Of a stretch of DNA of 64,000 nt, positions 35,842-44,603 are shown piece by piece. The translations under genes were made by a program, and so were the position numbers. Positions within the stretch are counted from its first letter, which is position 1. Every line of letters starts with the position of its first letter. Source of the DNA: Sulfurivermis sp040755915 (GTDB lineage: Bacteria > Pseudomonadota > Gammaproteobacteria > Thiohalomonadales > Thiohalomonadaceae); the NCBI GenBank assembly GCA_040755915.1, contig JBFLWM010000001.1, forward strand, positions 1-64,000, in the 5' to 3' direction. A model generated the notes under the pieces. That model saw only the letters and a list, made by a program, of their open reading frames with translations, had not been told where the DNA came from and searched no databases.

Positions 35842-36542
35842 GGGGGACGATGATGTGGCAGCGGAGCTGGGTGTTTGGTCTGTCGCTGGTATGCGGCATG
35901 GCCTGGGCGCAGGACGCAACCATGGTGTTGTATCAGGTGATGGAGCCGGGCTTCGAGCCGTACAGCTCGCGGCTGATCGTTACGCCGCGCTACATGCGCC
36001 TGGATGACGGCGATGCCGCCAGCAATTTCGTGCTGTTCGATCGCCAGAAAAACATCATCTACAGCGTGACACACGGCGATCGCACCGTGCTGGAGATCCA
36101 TCCCCAGGCGGTGACGGTGGCGTCTCCGGTGGCGCTGGAGCGCAGGCATGTGCAGGTGGCCACCGAGGAGGCGATGCCTGCCATTGCCGGCAGGATCCCG
36201 CAGCAGTACCGTCTCAGCGTCAACGGCGAACTGTGCTATGAGACGGTGGCGGTAGACGGCTTGCTGCCCGACGTGGTGCAGGCGCTGACGGCCTTCCGCG
36301 GCGTGCTGGCGGGGGAGAATGCACGCATTCTGGTCGACGTGCCCGCCGATATGCACGATCCCTGCGATCTGGCGCTGAACACCTACGCCCCGGCCTGGCA
36401 GCTGCAGTTCGGTCTGCCGGTGCAGGAACACGACCCCCAGGGCAAGGGTCAACTGCTGATGGATTTCAGTACCGAGTATCCGGCGGAGGCGGGCTTGTTC
36501 AAGCTGCCCAAGGGCTACCAGCACTATTCGCCCGGGCGCTGA
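35838..36542 (+). CDS. Exported hypothetical protein, 234 aa
   Basis: The protein has a signal peptide (about residues 1-24, ending AWAQ) and no later membrane helix, so it should be periplasmic. It contains YQVMEPGFEPYSSRLIVTPRYMRLDDG and FVLFDRQKNIIYSV, resembling beta-rich proteins that carry a modified substrate, but I do not recognise a defined family. Translation may start at 35838 (overlapping the previous stop) or 35850. Coupling to the DUF455 gene is suggested by the overlap. Confidence 0.65.
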   Translation: MRGTMMWQRSWVFGLSLVCGMAWAQDATMVLYQVMEPGFEPYSSRLIVTPRYMRLDDGDAASNFVLFDRQKNIIYSVTHGDRTVLEIHPQAVTVASPVALERRHVQVATEEAMPAIAGRIPQQYRLSVNGELCYETVAVDGLLPDVVQALTAFRGVLAGENARILVDVPADMHDPCDLALNTYAPAWQLQFGLPVQEHDPQGKGQLLMDFSTEYPAEAGLFKLPKGYQHYSPGR

Positions 36543-36549
36543 ACGGCTT

Positions 36550-36627
36550 CAGGCACGAGATACGAAGGGGCGCGACGTGGGGACGCGGGCTTAGTTTTCG
36601 TCCCTCGTCCCTTGTCCCTCGCACCTG
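36550..36627. repeat. Inverted repeat of (G)GGACGAG units overlapping the 3' end of lpxH
   Basis: The left arm (about 36550-36570) is CAGGCACGAGATACGAAGGG. The right arm (about 36595-36627) is TCGTCCCTCGTCCCTTGTCC then CTCGCACCTG. The unit resembles that at 10300-10418. The right arm lies within the lpxH coding sequence and encodes its last residues (EGQGTRDEN). Confidence 0.6.
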
Positions 36628-37331
36628 TACTCTTCCAGCCGGCAGCCGGTTTCGTCGCAGTGCAGCACGCTGCCGTGTTCTTCCCACGCGCCCAGCACCA
36701 GGCGTTCCGCACCACCCGGCAGGGCGTGTACACCGGGGCGATGGGTATGGCCGTGAATCAGGCGGCCGACATGATACTGGTGCAGGTACGTCGCCACGGT
36801 TTCCCCGTTCACGTCCATCACGTACCCGGCCTTGCGCCCGGTTTCCTCGCGGCTGGTGTCGCGCAGCTGGCGTGCGAAGGCGATGCGCTCTTCCGCCGAC
36901 TTGGTCAGGAAGGCGTCGAGCCAGCGCGGGTCGCGGATCTGGCGCCGCATCTCCTGGTAGGGCAGATCATCGCTGCACAGCAGATCGCCGTGCATCAGCA
37001 GGGTGGGGCGGCCATGCAGGTCGATGACGCTGGGATCGGGCAGCAGGGTGCAGCCAGTGCGGCGGGCGAATTCCGCACCGAGCAGGAAGTCACGGTTGCC
37101 GTGCATCACGTATACCGGCACGCCGCTGTCGGTGAGCTCGCGCAGGGCCGCGAGTATGCCCTGATATTCCGGCAGTACCAGATCGTCACCCAGCCAGGCC
37201 TCGAACAGATCGCCCAGGATGTACAGTGCCTCGGCCGTCGTGGCCGGGCCGGCGAGAAAATGCCGGAACAGACCGTCGGCCGGGGTGCGCTCGCCCTGCA
37301 GGTGCAGGTCGGAGACGAACAGGGTGGCCAT
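36591..37331 (-). CDS. lpxH: UDP-2,3-diacylglucosamine diphosphatase
   Basis: This 246-aa calcineurin-like phosphoesterase makes lipid X in lipid A synthesis. Metal ligands are in FVSDLHLQ, GDLFEAWLGDD, MHGNRDF, LMHGDLLCSDD and HGHTHRPG. ATG at 37329-37331 gives the conserved start; the frame is open further upstream only by chance. The last residues EGQGTRDEN are encoded by a dispersed repeat. It follows ppiB closely on the same strand. Confidence 0.95.
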   Translation of the reverse strand: MATLFVSDLHLQGERTPADGLFRHFLAGPATTAEALYILGDLFEAWLGDDLVLPEYQGILAALRELTDSGVPVYVMHGNRDFLLGAEFARRTGCTLLPDPSVIDLHGRPTLLMHGDLLCSDDLPYQEMRRQIRDPRWLDAFLTKSAEERIAFARQLRDTSREETGRKAGYVMDVNGETVATYLHQYHVGRLIHGHTHRPGVHALPGGAERLVLGAWEEHGSVLHCDETGCRLEEYRCEGQGTRDEN

Positions 37332-37335
37332 GGGA

Positions 37336-37830
37336 TCAGTCGGTGATCTCGACCTTCTCGATGACGATGGGCTCGACGGGCACGTCCTGGTGGAAGCTGA
37401 CGCGGCCGGTGGCCACGCCCTTGATGCGGTCGACCACGTCCATGCCATCCACCACCTTGCCGAACACGCAGTAGCCCCAGCCGTCGCCGCTCGGCGCGCG
37501 GTGGTTGAGGAAGCCGTTGTCCTTGACGTTGATGAAGAACTGGGCGGTGGCGGAGTGCGGATCGTTGGTGCGCGCCATGGCAATGGTGCCGCGCTCGTTC
37601 TTCAGGCCGTTGTCGGCCTCGTTCTTGATGGGCTCGTGGGTCGGCTTGTTGATCATGCCGCTATCGAGGCCGCCGCCCTGGATCATGAAACCGTCGATGA
37701 CACGGTGGAAGATGGTGCCGTCGTAGAAACCCTCGCGCGCATAACGCTCGAAGTTGGCGACGGTGGCCGGGGCCTTGGCGGCGTCGAGTTCGAGGGTGAT
37801 GACGCCCATGCTGGTGTGCATCTTGATCAT
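37336..37830 (-). CDS. ppiB: Peptidyl-prolyl cis-trans isomerase B (cytoplasmic cyclophilin)
   Basis: This 164-aa cyclophilin has no signal peptide. FHRVIDGFMIQGGG and TAQFFINVKDNGFLN carry active-site residues. It lies between ppiA and lpxH on the same strand, with 12 bp to ppiA and 4 bp to lpxH, so the three are probably cotranscribed. Confidence 0.95.
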   Translation of the reverse strand: MIKMHTSMGVITLELDAAKAPATVANFERYAREGFYDGTIFHRVIDGFMIQGGGLDSGMINKPTHEPIKNEADNGLKNERGTIAMARTNDPHSATAQFFINVKDNGFLNHRAPSGDGWGYCVFGKVVDGMDVVDRIKGVATGRVSFHQDVPVEPIVIEKVEITD

Positions 37831-37842
37831 GCTGGCTCCTGA

Positions 37843-38430
37843 TTATTTGCTGTTGGCGGCGTCGAGCACGACGGCCTGTTGAATGATGACGGGTTCCACC
37901 GGCACGTTCTGGTGATAGCCGACGGTGGTGGTCGGCACGCCCTTGATGGCCTTGACCACGTCCATGCCGCTTACCACGCGGCCGAAGACGGCATAGCCCC
38001 ACGCACGCGGGGTCTTCTCGCGGAAGTCGAGCGGTGTGTTGTTGTTGACGTTGATGAAGAACTGGGCCGTGGCCGAGTGCGGGTCGCTGGTACGCGCCAT
38101 GGCGATGGTGCCGATGGTATTGCGCAGGCCGTTGTCTGCCTCGTTCATGACCGGGGGGCGGGTTTCCTTCTGCAGCATGTTGGGGGTGAAGCCGCCGCCC
38201 TGAATCATGAAGTCGTCAATAACCCGATGGAAGATGGTGCCGTCGTAGAAGCCGGTCTGCACGTAACGCAGGAAATTTTCCACCGTCTTGGGGGCCTTGG
38301 CGCGGTCCAGCTGCAGGACGATGTCGCCCTTGTTGGTGACCAGGCGCACGCGCGGATTGGCGTCGTCGGCCCAGACAGCGGTGCTCAGACCGAGCAGCAG
38401 GGCGCACAGGAAAGCGGTAAGGCGATGCAT
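37843..38430 (-). CDS. ppiA: Periplasmic peptidyl-prolyl cis-trans isomerase (cyclophilin A type)
   Basis: This 195-aa cyclophilin has a signal peptide (residues 1-21, LTAFLCALLLGLSTAVWA) and the same active-site blocks as ppiB (FHRVIDDFMIQGGG, TAQFFINVNN). The two genes are probable tandem duplicates serving periplasm and cytoplasm. ATG at 38428-38430 is selected by the signal peptide; upstream in-frame codons overlap the cysS leader. Confidence 0.94.
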   Translation of the reverse strand: MHRLTAFLCALLLGLSTAVWADDANPRVRLVTNKGDIVLQLDRAKAPKTVENFLRYVQTGFYDGTIFHRVIDDFMIQGGGFTPNMLQKETRPPVMNEADNGLRNTIGTIAMARTSDPHSATAQFFINVNNNTPLDFREKTPRAWGYAVFGRVVSGMDVVKAIKGVPTTTVGYHQNVPVEPVIIQQAVVLDAANSK

Positions 38431-38575
38431 GGCGAGACTCCCTAAATCCTGAGTGAGGCGCAATGATAGCAGCCCCGGACACGGGGCAGAAGGCACCGGC
38501 GCCTTCTGCCGCCCCCGCCGGACTGATATCATGCCCCCTCCACGGCATCGAGCAGCGGCGGCGGATATCCGGACC

Positions 38576-39979
38576 ATGAGCTACCAGCACAATCTGCACA
38601 TCCACAATAACCTCACCAAGGGCAAGGAGCCGTTCCGGCCCATCGATCCCAGGCGGGTACGCATGTATGTGTGCGGCATGACGGTGTACGACTACTGTCA
38701 CATCGGTCATGCCCGTGTACTGGTGGTGTTCGACGTCATCAGCCGCTATCTGCGCCAGATCTATGGTGCCGAGCACCTGACCTACGTGCGCAACATCACC
38801 GACATCGACGACAAGATCATCAAGCGCGCCAACGATAACGGCGAGCCATACACCGCGCTGACCGAGCGCTTCATCGGGTTCATGAACGAGGATGCCGATG
38901 CCCTCGGCGTGCAGCGCCCCGACCAGGAGCCGCGCGCCACGCTGCACATCCAGGAAATCCTCGACATGATTCGTGCCCTGGTGGACAAGGGCTATGCCTA
39001 TGCCGCCGGCAACGGCGACGTGTACTACGATGTCAGCAAGTTCGAGCATTACGGCCAGCTATCCGGCAAGAATGTGGAAGACCTGCGCGCCGGCGAGCGT
39101 GTGGCGGTGGACGAGGCCAAGGACGACCCGCTGGACTTCGTGCTGTGGAAGGCGGCCAAGCCGGGCGAGCCGTACTGGGATTCGCCCTGGGGGCCGGGCC
39201 GTCCCGGCTGGCATATCGAATGCTCCGCCATGTCCACCCAGGCCCTGGGCCATCACTTCGATATTCACGGCGGCGGCCTCGACCTGCAGTTCCCACACCA
39301 TGAAAACGAGATCGCCCAGTCCGAGGCGGCCTGCGGCTGCAAGTACGTCAATTACTGGATCCACAACGGCTTCGTGCGCGTGGACAACGAAAAGATGTCC
39401 AAGTCGCTGGGCAACTTCTTCACCATCCGCGATGTGCTGCAGAAGTACGACCCGGAGGTGGTGCGCTACTTCATCCTCGCCAGCCACTACCGCAGCCCGC
39501 TGAATTACTCCGACCAGCACCTGGACGGCGCCAAGGCGGCGCTCACCAGTCTGTACACTGCGCTGCGTGGTCTGGTGCTGCCGGCGGCGGACGAGGGGCT
39601 GGGCGACTATGCCGCGCGGTTCTATGCGGCGATGGACGACGATTTCGCCACGCCGGAGGCGATGGCGGTGCTGTTCGACCTGGCGCGCGAGGTGAACCGC
39701 CTGCGTGGCGGCGATGAGAGCGCCGCGGTACAGCATGGCGCGTTGCTCAAGCACCTGGCCGGTCTGCTCGGCCTGCTGCAGCGCGAGCCGCAGGCCTTCC
39801 TGCAGGGCGGTGCGGCAGGCGGCCTGGCCGATGCCGAGATCGAGCGCCTCATCGCCGAGCGCCTGGCGGCGCGCAAGAACAAGGATTGGGCCACCTCCGA
39901 TCGGATCCGCGACGAGCTGAAGGCGCAGGGTGTGGTGCTGGAGGATGGTGCCGGCGGCACCACCTGGCGCCGTGCCTGA
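38576..39979 (+). CDS. cysS: Cysteinyl-tRNA synthetase
   Basis: This 467-aa class I synthetase has a zinc/substrate cysteine in YVCGMTVYD, the HIGH motif CHIGHARVL and the KMSKS motif EKMSKSLGNF. GWHIECSAMS supplies further zinc ligands. ATG 38576 is selected because the conserved LHIHNNLTKGKEPF follows. It is divergent from the ppiA-ppiB-lpxH unit. Confidence 0.97.
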   Translation: MSYQHNLHIHNNLTKGKEPFRPIDPRRVRMYVCGMTVYDYCHIGHARVLVVFDVISRYLRQIYGAEHLTYVRNITDIDDKIIKRANDNGEPYTALTERFIGFMNEDADALGVQRPDQEPRATLHIQEILDMIRALVDKGYAYAAGNGDVYYDVSKFEHYGQLSGKNVEDLRAGERVAVDEAKDDPLDFVLWKAAKPGEPYWDSPWGPGRPGWHIECSAMSTQALGHHFDIHGGGLDLQFPHHENEIAQSEAACGCKYVNYWIHNGFVRVDNEKMSKSLGNFFTIRDVLQKYDPEVVRYFILASHYRSPLNYSDQHLDGAKAALTSLYTALRGLVLPAADEGLGDYAARFYAAMDDDFATPEAMAVLFDLAREVNRLRGGDESAAVQHGALLKHLAGLLGLLQREPQAFLQGGAAGGLADAEIERLIAERLAARKNKDWATSDRIRDELKAQGVVLEDGAGGTTWRRA

Positions 39980-40053
39980 ATCCCGCTGTCCGGGGCGGGA
40001 TGCAGTACGCCGCCCCGCGTCCTGTCATCGCTGAAACCGTTGTGCCAAACGAC

Positions 40054-42072
40054 ATGGAACGTTTTCGCTTTACCCCCTATCTCCTGTTCAGCCTGGCCGG
40101 TGCTGCGGTCGCTGCGGCACTGCTGCTGGTGACGCTGTGGCTGGTGCAGCTGGAAGAGGACAAGGTGCGCGAGGAGCGCCGCGCACAGGCGGTGTCCCAG
40201 CTGAGCACGGTGCGCGCGCGCCTGGAGGGCATCGTCAATTCCACCCTCTATCTCACCCGTGGCCTGGTCGCCCACATAGCGGCGCGCGGCGATATCGGCA
40301 ATGCCGAGTTCGATGATCTGGCGCGGGAGCTGATGAGCCATAGTCGCCACATCCGCAACATCGGTCTCGCCCGTGGCAACGTGATCTCCCACATGTACCC
40401 CCTGCAGGGCAACGAAGGCGCCCTCGGCCTGCGCTATCTGGATACGCCGGCGCAGCGCCCCGCCGTGCTGCGTGCCATGGAGAGCCGCCGTACCGTGCTG
40501 GCCGGTCCGGTGGACCTGGTGCAGGGGGGGCGCGGCTTCATCAACCGCACTCCCATCTATCTGACGCCCCCGCAGGGGCAGTCCGGCAGCGGTGCCTATT
40601 GGGGCATGGCCAGCATCGTCATCGACGCCGATTCCCTGCTGCGTGATGCCGGATTGCAGGATGATTCCTGGCTGGTGTTTGCCCTGCGCGGCAAGGATGG
40701 TCTGGGGGCCTCCGGTGAGGTGTTTCTCGGCGATGCGGCCTTGTTCGAGCGCGACCCGGTGGTGCTGGAGATTCTGTTGCCGGAAGGCTACTGGCAGCTG
40801 GCGGCCATCCCGCACGATGGCTGGGAGCCGCCGCTGGCCTATGTGCCGGTGATGTTGCTGGGCGGTCTGCTGGTGGCCGCGCTGTTGGGCATGCTGGTCT
40901 ATACCCTGTTGCGCGACCGTTATCGCCTGCGTCTGGCCCGGGATGAGGCGGAGCGCGCCAATCGCGCCAAGAGCACCTTCCTCGCCACCATGAGCCATGA
41001 AATCCGCACGCCGCTCAATGGCATTCTGGGCATGGCGAGCCTGTTGTCACACAGCCGCCTGGATGAGCAGCAGCAGGAATTCGTCGAGGCCATTGCCAGC
41101 TCCGGTCGGGTATTGAGCAATCTGTTGGGGGATGTCCTGGATCTGTCGCGCATCGAGGCCGGCAAGCTGGAGCTGGAGGCGGGAGATTTCGACTTGCAGC
41201 GGCTGGTGGACGGGCTGTTCGTGTTGCTTGCGCCGCAGGCGGCGGCCAAGCAGCTGCAATTCGTTACCGAGATGGATGATGATGTGCCACAGCACGTGCA
41301 TGGCGATGCCAACCGCCTGCATCAGGTGCTGCACAATCTGCTCAACAACGCCATCAAGTTCACCCCGGCGGGGCGGGTGGTGCTGGCGGTGCGCTGCCTG
41401 GCGGTGGAGGGGGCGCAATTCTGGCTGGAGTGCACGGTTTCCGATACCGGCATCGGCATTGCCCCGGAAATGCAGCACCGTCTGTTTCGTGCCTTCGAGC
41501 AGGCCGACAGCTCGATCACGCGCCGCTTCGGCGGCAGCGGCCTGGGTCTGGCGATCTGCAAGCATCTGGTGGAGGCGATGGGTGGCAGCATCACGCTGGA
41601 CAGCCAGCCGGGACAGGGCAGCAGTTTCCGGGTGTTGCTGCCGCTGCGTCTGGGGACGGACGAGCGGGCGCCTGCTGTAGCTGCCGACAGCACGCATCTG
41701 CACGTGCTGCTGGCAGAGGATCAGGAGATCAACCGCAAGGTAGCGGCGGGGCTGCTGCAACAGCAGGGTTGCCGCGTCACCTTTGCCGCCAACGGCCAGG
41801 AAGCGTTGACCGCCCTGCAGGGGGATGAGTTCGACGTGGTGCTGATGGATGTGCAGATGCCGGAAATGGACGGCATCGAGGCGGCGCGGCGCATCCGCCA
41901 GTTGCCCGATCAGCGCAAGGCGCAGATCCCCATCGTGGCCCTGACCGCCCATGTCATGCGTGAGGATGTGGAGCGCTTCCTCGCCGCCGGCATGGACGCC
42001 ATCGTGGAAAAGCCGCTGGACATGGAAAAACTGAACATGGAACTGGCGCGCCTGGTGACCCGTCGTCAGTAG
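40054..42072 (+). CDS. Hybrid sensor histidine kinase with CHASE domain and receiver
   Basis: This protein of about 672 aa has membrane helices near residues 9-31 and 262-285 that enclose a periplasmic CHASE-type sensor (NIGLARGNVISHMYPLQGNEGALG). A HisKA domain with H315 (MSHEIRTPLNG) and an HATPase_c domain (NNAIKFTP, DTGIGIAPE, GSGLGLAICK) follow. A C-terminal receiver carries D599 (VVLMDVQMPEMDG). No response regulator is adjacent. Starts at 40000 or 40042 are possible. Confidence 0.92.
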   Translation: MERFRFTPYLLFSLAGAAVAAALLLVTLWLVQLEEDKVREERRAQAVSQLSTVRARLEGIVNSTLYLTRGLVAHIAARGDIGNAEFDDLARELMSHSRHIRNIGLARGNVISHMYPLQGNEGALGLRYLDTPAQRPAVLRAMESRRTVLAGPVDLVQGGRGFINRTPIYLTPPQGQSGSGAYWGMASIVIDADSLLRDAGLQDDSWLVFALRGKDGLGASGEVFLGDAALFERDPVVLEILLPEGYWQLAAIPHDGWEPPLAYVPVMLLGGLLVAALLGMLVYTLLRDRYRLRLARDEAERANRAKSTFLATMSHEIRTPLNGILGMASLLSHSRLDEQQQEFVEAIASSGRVLSNLLGDVLDLSRIEAGKLELEAGDFDLQRLVDGLFVLLAPQAAAKQLQFVTEMDDDVPQHVHGDANRLHQVLHNLLNNAIKFTPAGRVVLAVRCLAVEGAQFWLECTVSDTGIGIAPEMQHRLFRAFEQADSSITRRFGGSGLGLAICKHLVEAMGGSITLDSQPGQGSSFRVLLPLRLGTDERAPAVAADSTHLHVLLAEDQEINRKVAAGLLQQQGCRVTFAANGQEALTALQGDEFDVVLMDVQMPEMDGIEAARRIRQLPDQRKAQIPIVALTAHVMREDVERFLAAGMDAIVEKPLDMEKLNMELARLVTRRQ

Positions 42073-42230
42073 CTGCCGCCCTGGCCGGCAGCGGCCAGCA
42101 GACGCCGGGTGGCCTCGTCATCGACCCGCAGCCGCCCCTGATGCACCGCCTCCTGGCGATTCAGACGCTCCATTTGTTCATCGCCGAACCCGGTCTCGTC
42201 CAGCTGCCGCACATAGTCTTCATAGGACAT
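42066..42230 (-). CDS. Small hypothetical protein, 54 aa
   Basis: This small soluble acidic protein begins MSYEDYVRQLDETGFGDEQM and ends AAAGQGGSY. A strong GGGAGG site lies about 9 bp upstream of its ATG, supporting translation. Its 3' end overlaps the stop of the hybrid kinase gene by 7 bp on the opposite strand. No family recognised. Confidence 0.6.
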   Translation of the reverse strand: MSYEDYVRQLDETGFGDEQMERLNRQEAVHQGRLRVDDEATRRLLAAAGQGGSY

Positions 42231-42365
42231 GATGGATACCTCCCGCCGCCGGCTCTTGTAGGGTTTATCGGCGCCGGGGGATATTTGTTTAGGCCGCTTG
42301 TTTTCCGCCGTCCGCTCCATTAGCCTGCGGCGACACTGGGCACTGAGACCCGGAGGGAGAGCGAC

Positions 42366-43271
42366 ATGACAAGTGCAGAACAGTTGAACCGGCAGTTTGG
42401 TATCGATGGCAAGGTGCGTCTCGTCGAGCGCGGCGACGGCTTCGTGATGATCGAGGTGCGCACCGCACAGGGGCAGGCCGACATCGCCCTGCAGGGCGCG
42501 CACGTCACCACCTGGGCGCCGCAGGGGCAGGCGCCGGTGGTGTGGGTAAGCGAGCAGGCCAAGTATGCGGCGGGCAAGTCGATACGCGGTGGTGTGCCGG
42601 TGTGCTGGCCGTGGTTCGGCCCGCACGCCAGCAATGCCAAGTTGCCAGGTCACGGTTACGCACGCACCGTCGACTGGCGCCTGCTGCGGGTCACTTCGCT
42701 GGATGACGGCCGTATTCAGCTGATCTTCGAACTGATCGACACGCCGGCCACACGCGCGCAGGAGTCGCATCCGTTGCGTGTGCGCAATACGGTTACCGTC
42801 GGCGCCAGCCTGCAGGTGGAGCTGGAAACCACCAATCTCGGTACCGCGCCCTACGTGCTGGGCGATGCGCTGCACACCTACTTCCATGTCGGTGACGTGA
42901 CCCGGGCCACCGTGCACGGCCTGGAAGGCTGTGCCTATATCGACAAGGTGGACGGCGGGGCGCGCAAGCAGCAGGGGGGGCCGGTGACCATCGCCGGCGA
43001 AGTGGATCGCATCTATCTCGGCACCGGCAACTGTTGCGAGATTCGCGACCCGGTGCTCCAGCGCCGTATCGTCATCCGCAGCCGCAACAGTGCCTCCACC
43101 ATCGTGTGGAACCCGGGCGTCGAGAAGGCGACCAAGATGGGTGACTTCGGCAGCGACGGTTATCTGCGCATGCTGTGCGTGGAAACGGCCAACGCGGCGG
43201 AAGATGTGGTGAACCTCGCGCCGGGTGCGCAGCATCGCCTGGTGGCCGAGTATTCCTGCGCCGGCATCTGA
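42366..43271 (+). CDS. D-hexose-6-phosphate mutarotase (YeaD-like)
   Basis: This 301-aa aldose-1-epimerase-superfamily protein of the YeaD type interconverts anomers of hexose 6-phosphates. GGVPVCWPWFGPH and LPGHGYARTVDWRL contain family residues including the active-site histidine; ALHTYFHVGD and ETANAAEDVVNLAPGAQH are also typical. A GGAGGGAG site precedes the ATG. Confidence 0.92.
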   Translation: MTSAEQLNRQFGIDGKVRLVERGDGFVMIEVRTAQGQADIALQGAHVTTWAPQGQAPVVWVSEQAKYAAGKSIRGGVPVCWPWFGPHASNAKLPGHGYARTVDWRLLRVTSLDDGRIQLIFELIDTPATRAQESHPLRVRNTVTVGASLQVELETTNLGTAPYVLGDALHTYFHVGDVTRATVHGLEGCAYIDKVDGGARKQQGGPVTIAGEVDRIYLGTGNCCEIRDPVLQRRIVIRSRNSASTIVWNPGVEKATKMGDFGSDGYLRMLCVETANAAEDVVNLAPGAQHRLVAEYSCAGI

Positions 43272-43282
43272 CCGCCGCGGCC

Positions 43283-43939
43283 ATGGAGGTGCTGTATCTG
43301 CTGGCCCTGGCCGCCATGGCCATGGCGGCATGGAGGCTGGGGCGGTCCGCGGCGCGTCGGCGCCGCGCCGCCTATATCGATGATTTCGCGTTTCACCCCG
43401 CAGTGCTGAACAAGTTTCGCGAGGTGCGCCCCGGCCTGACAACGGCGCAGGAAGAACTGGTGCTGGCGGCACTGCGCGACTATTTCCATCTCTGCAACAC
43501 GGCCGGTCGGCGCATGGTGGCGATGCCGTCGCAGGTGGTGGACGATGCCTGGCATGCCTTCATCCTGTTCACCCGCGCCTACGAGCAGTTCTGCCGCCGC
43601 GCCTTCGGCCGTTTTCTGCACCATACCCCGGCCGAGGCGATGGCGGCGCCGACCCTGGCCCAGGATGGCATCAAGCGCGCCTGGCGCCTGGCCTGCGCGC
43701 GTGACGGCATCGATCCGAAGCAGCCGTTGCGCCTGCCCCTGTTGTTCTCCATCGACAGTGATCTCGATATCCCCAACGGCTTCCGCTACACCCTGAACTG
43801 CGCGGTGACCACAGGCACGCAGAATGCCGGCAGCTACTGCGCCTCGCACATCGGCTGCGACGGCAGTGGTTGCGGCGGGGGTCTCGGGGATGGCGCCGGT
43901 TGTGGCGGCGATGGCGGCGGAGGGTGCGGCGGCGATTGA
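43283..43939 (+). CDS. Glycine-rich-domain-like protein with Cys/Gly tail
   Basis: This 218-aa protein has an N-terminal hydrophobic segment (EVLYLLALAAMAMAAWRL) and a central region with CNTAGRRMVAMPSQVVDDAWHAFILFTRAYEQFC, like the bacterial relatives of the glycine-rich domain (GRDP/DUF1399) family. Its last 35 residues are a Gly/Cys-rich tail (CASHIGCDGSGCGGG...CGGD). Such tails suggest metal binding or crosslinking, but function is unknown. It starts 11 bp after the mutarotase gene. Confidence 0.65.
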   Translation: MEVLYLLALAAMAMAAWRLGRSAARRRRAAYIDDFAFHPAVLNKFREVRPGLTTAQEELVLAALRDYFHLCNTAGRRMVAMPSQVVDDAWHAFILFTRAYEQFCRRAFGRFLHHTPAEAMAAPTLAQDGIKRAWRLACARDGIDPKQPLRLPLLFSIDSDLDIPNGFRYTLNCAVTTGTQNAGSYCASHIGCDGSGCGGGLGDGAGCGGDGGGGCGGD

Positions 43940-43952
43940 GCGCGTTGCGCTG

Positions 43953-44591
43953 CTAGCCGCGGGTGCGGAAAAAACCGGTCAGGCTCATGCGCTCGCGCGT
44001 GGCGGGCAATACCTCGTGCCAGCGCCCCTCGGTGACGAACACCGCCAGGGTGCCGCTCTCCGGCAACACGTCCACATGGGGGCCGACACCGGCCTCGTCC
44101 AGATACAGGCGCAACTGGCCGCCGTCCTCTTCCTTCCAGTCTTCGTTGAGATACAGCACTGCGGTAAGGGTTCGCTCCTCGCTGCCGCGGAAGCGGTCGA
44201 GGTGTTTCTGGTAAAACGTGCCCGGCGGATAGACGGCGAAGAAGGCCTCGAACTGGAACAGGCCGAGGTACAGCGTGCGGTTCACCGCCTGACGCAACTG
44301 TTCCATGATGGCGAAGTACTGCTGTTGCTGAGGCGTATCGGGAATGGTGGGGTCGAGCCAGCAGACGTGGTCGCTGCGCACCTCGGGACGGATGCGCAGC
44401 TCTGCGCCGCGCCCGACGCCGGCGTGGCGGAACTCGCCGCCCTGCCAGCGGATGAGGCACTCGGCGCGCAGCATGGCGGCAGTGGCGCTGTCGAGGAAGT
44501 TCTTCTGCACCGACCAGCCCTGGCTGATCAGGTCATCCAGGATCGGTATGAGGCGCAGGTCCTCGTCGTTGGCGGTCGGGGTCAGGATCAT
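43953..44591 (-). CDS. 2OG-Fe(II) oxygenase, prolyl-hydroxylase-like
   Basis: This 212-aa protein has iron ligands in FYQKHLDRFRG (HxD) and EGRWHEVLPATRERMSLTGF (distal His with Arg for 2-oxoglutarate). LTAVLYLNEDWKEEDGGQLRLY is the central strand pair typical of prolyl 4-hydroxylase-type proteins. The substrate is unknown. It lies 12 bp downstream of the sodium symporter on the same strand. Confidence 0.88.
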   Translation of the reverse strand: MILTPTANDEDLRLIPILDDLISQGWSVQKNFLDSATAAMLRAECLIRWQGGEFRHAGVGRGAELRIRPEVRSDHVCWLDPTIPDTPQQQQYFAIMEQLRQAVNRTLYLGLFQFEAFFAVYPPGTFYQKHLDRFRGSEERTLTAVLYLNEDWKEEDGGQLRLYLDEAGVGPHVDVLPESGTLAVFVTEGRWHEVLPATRERMSLTGFFRTRG

Positions 44592-44603
44592 CGCGGTGGG
44601 GCG

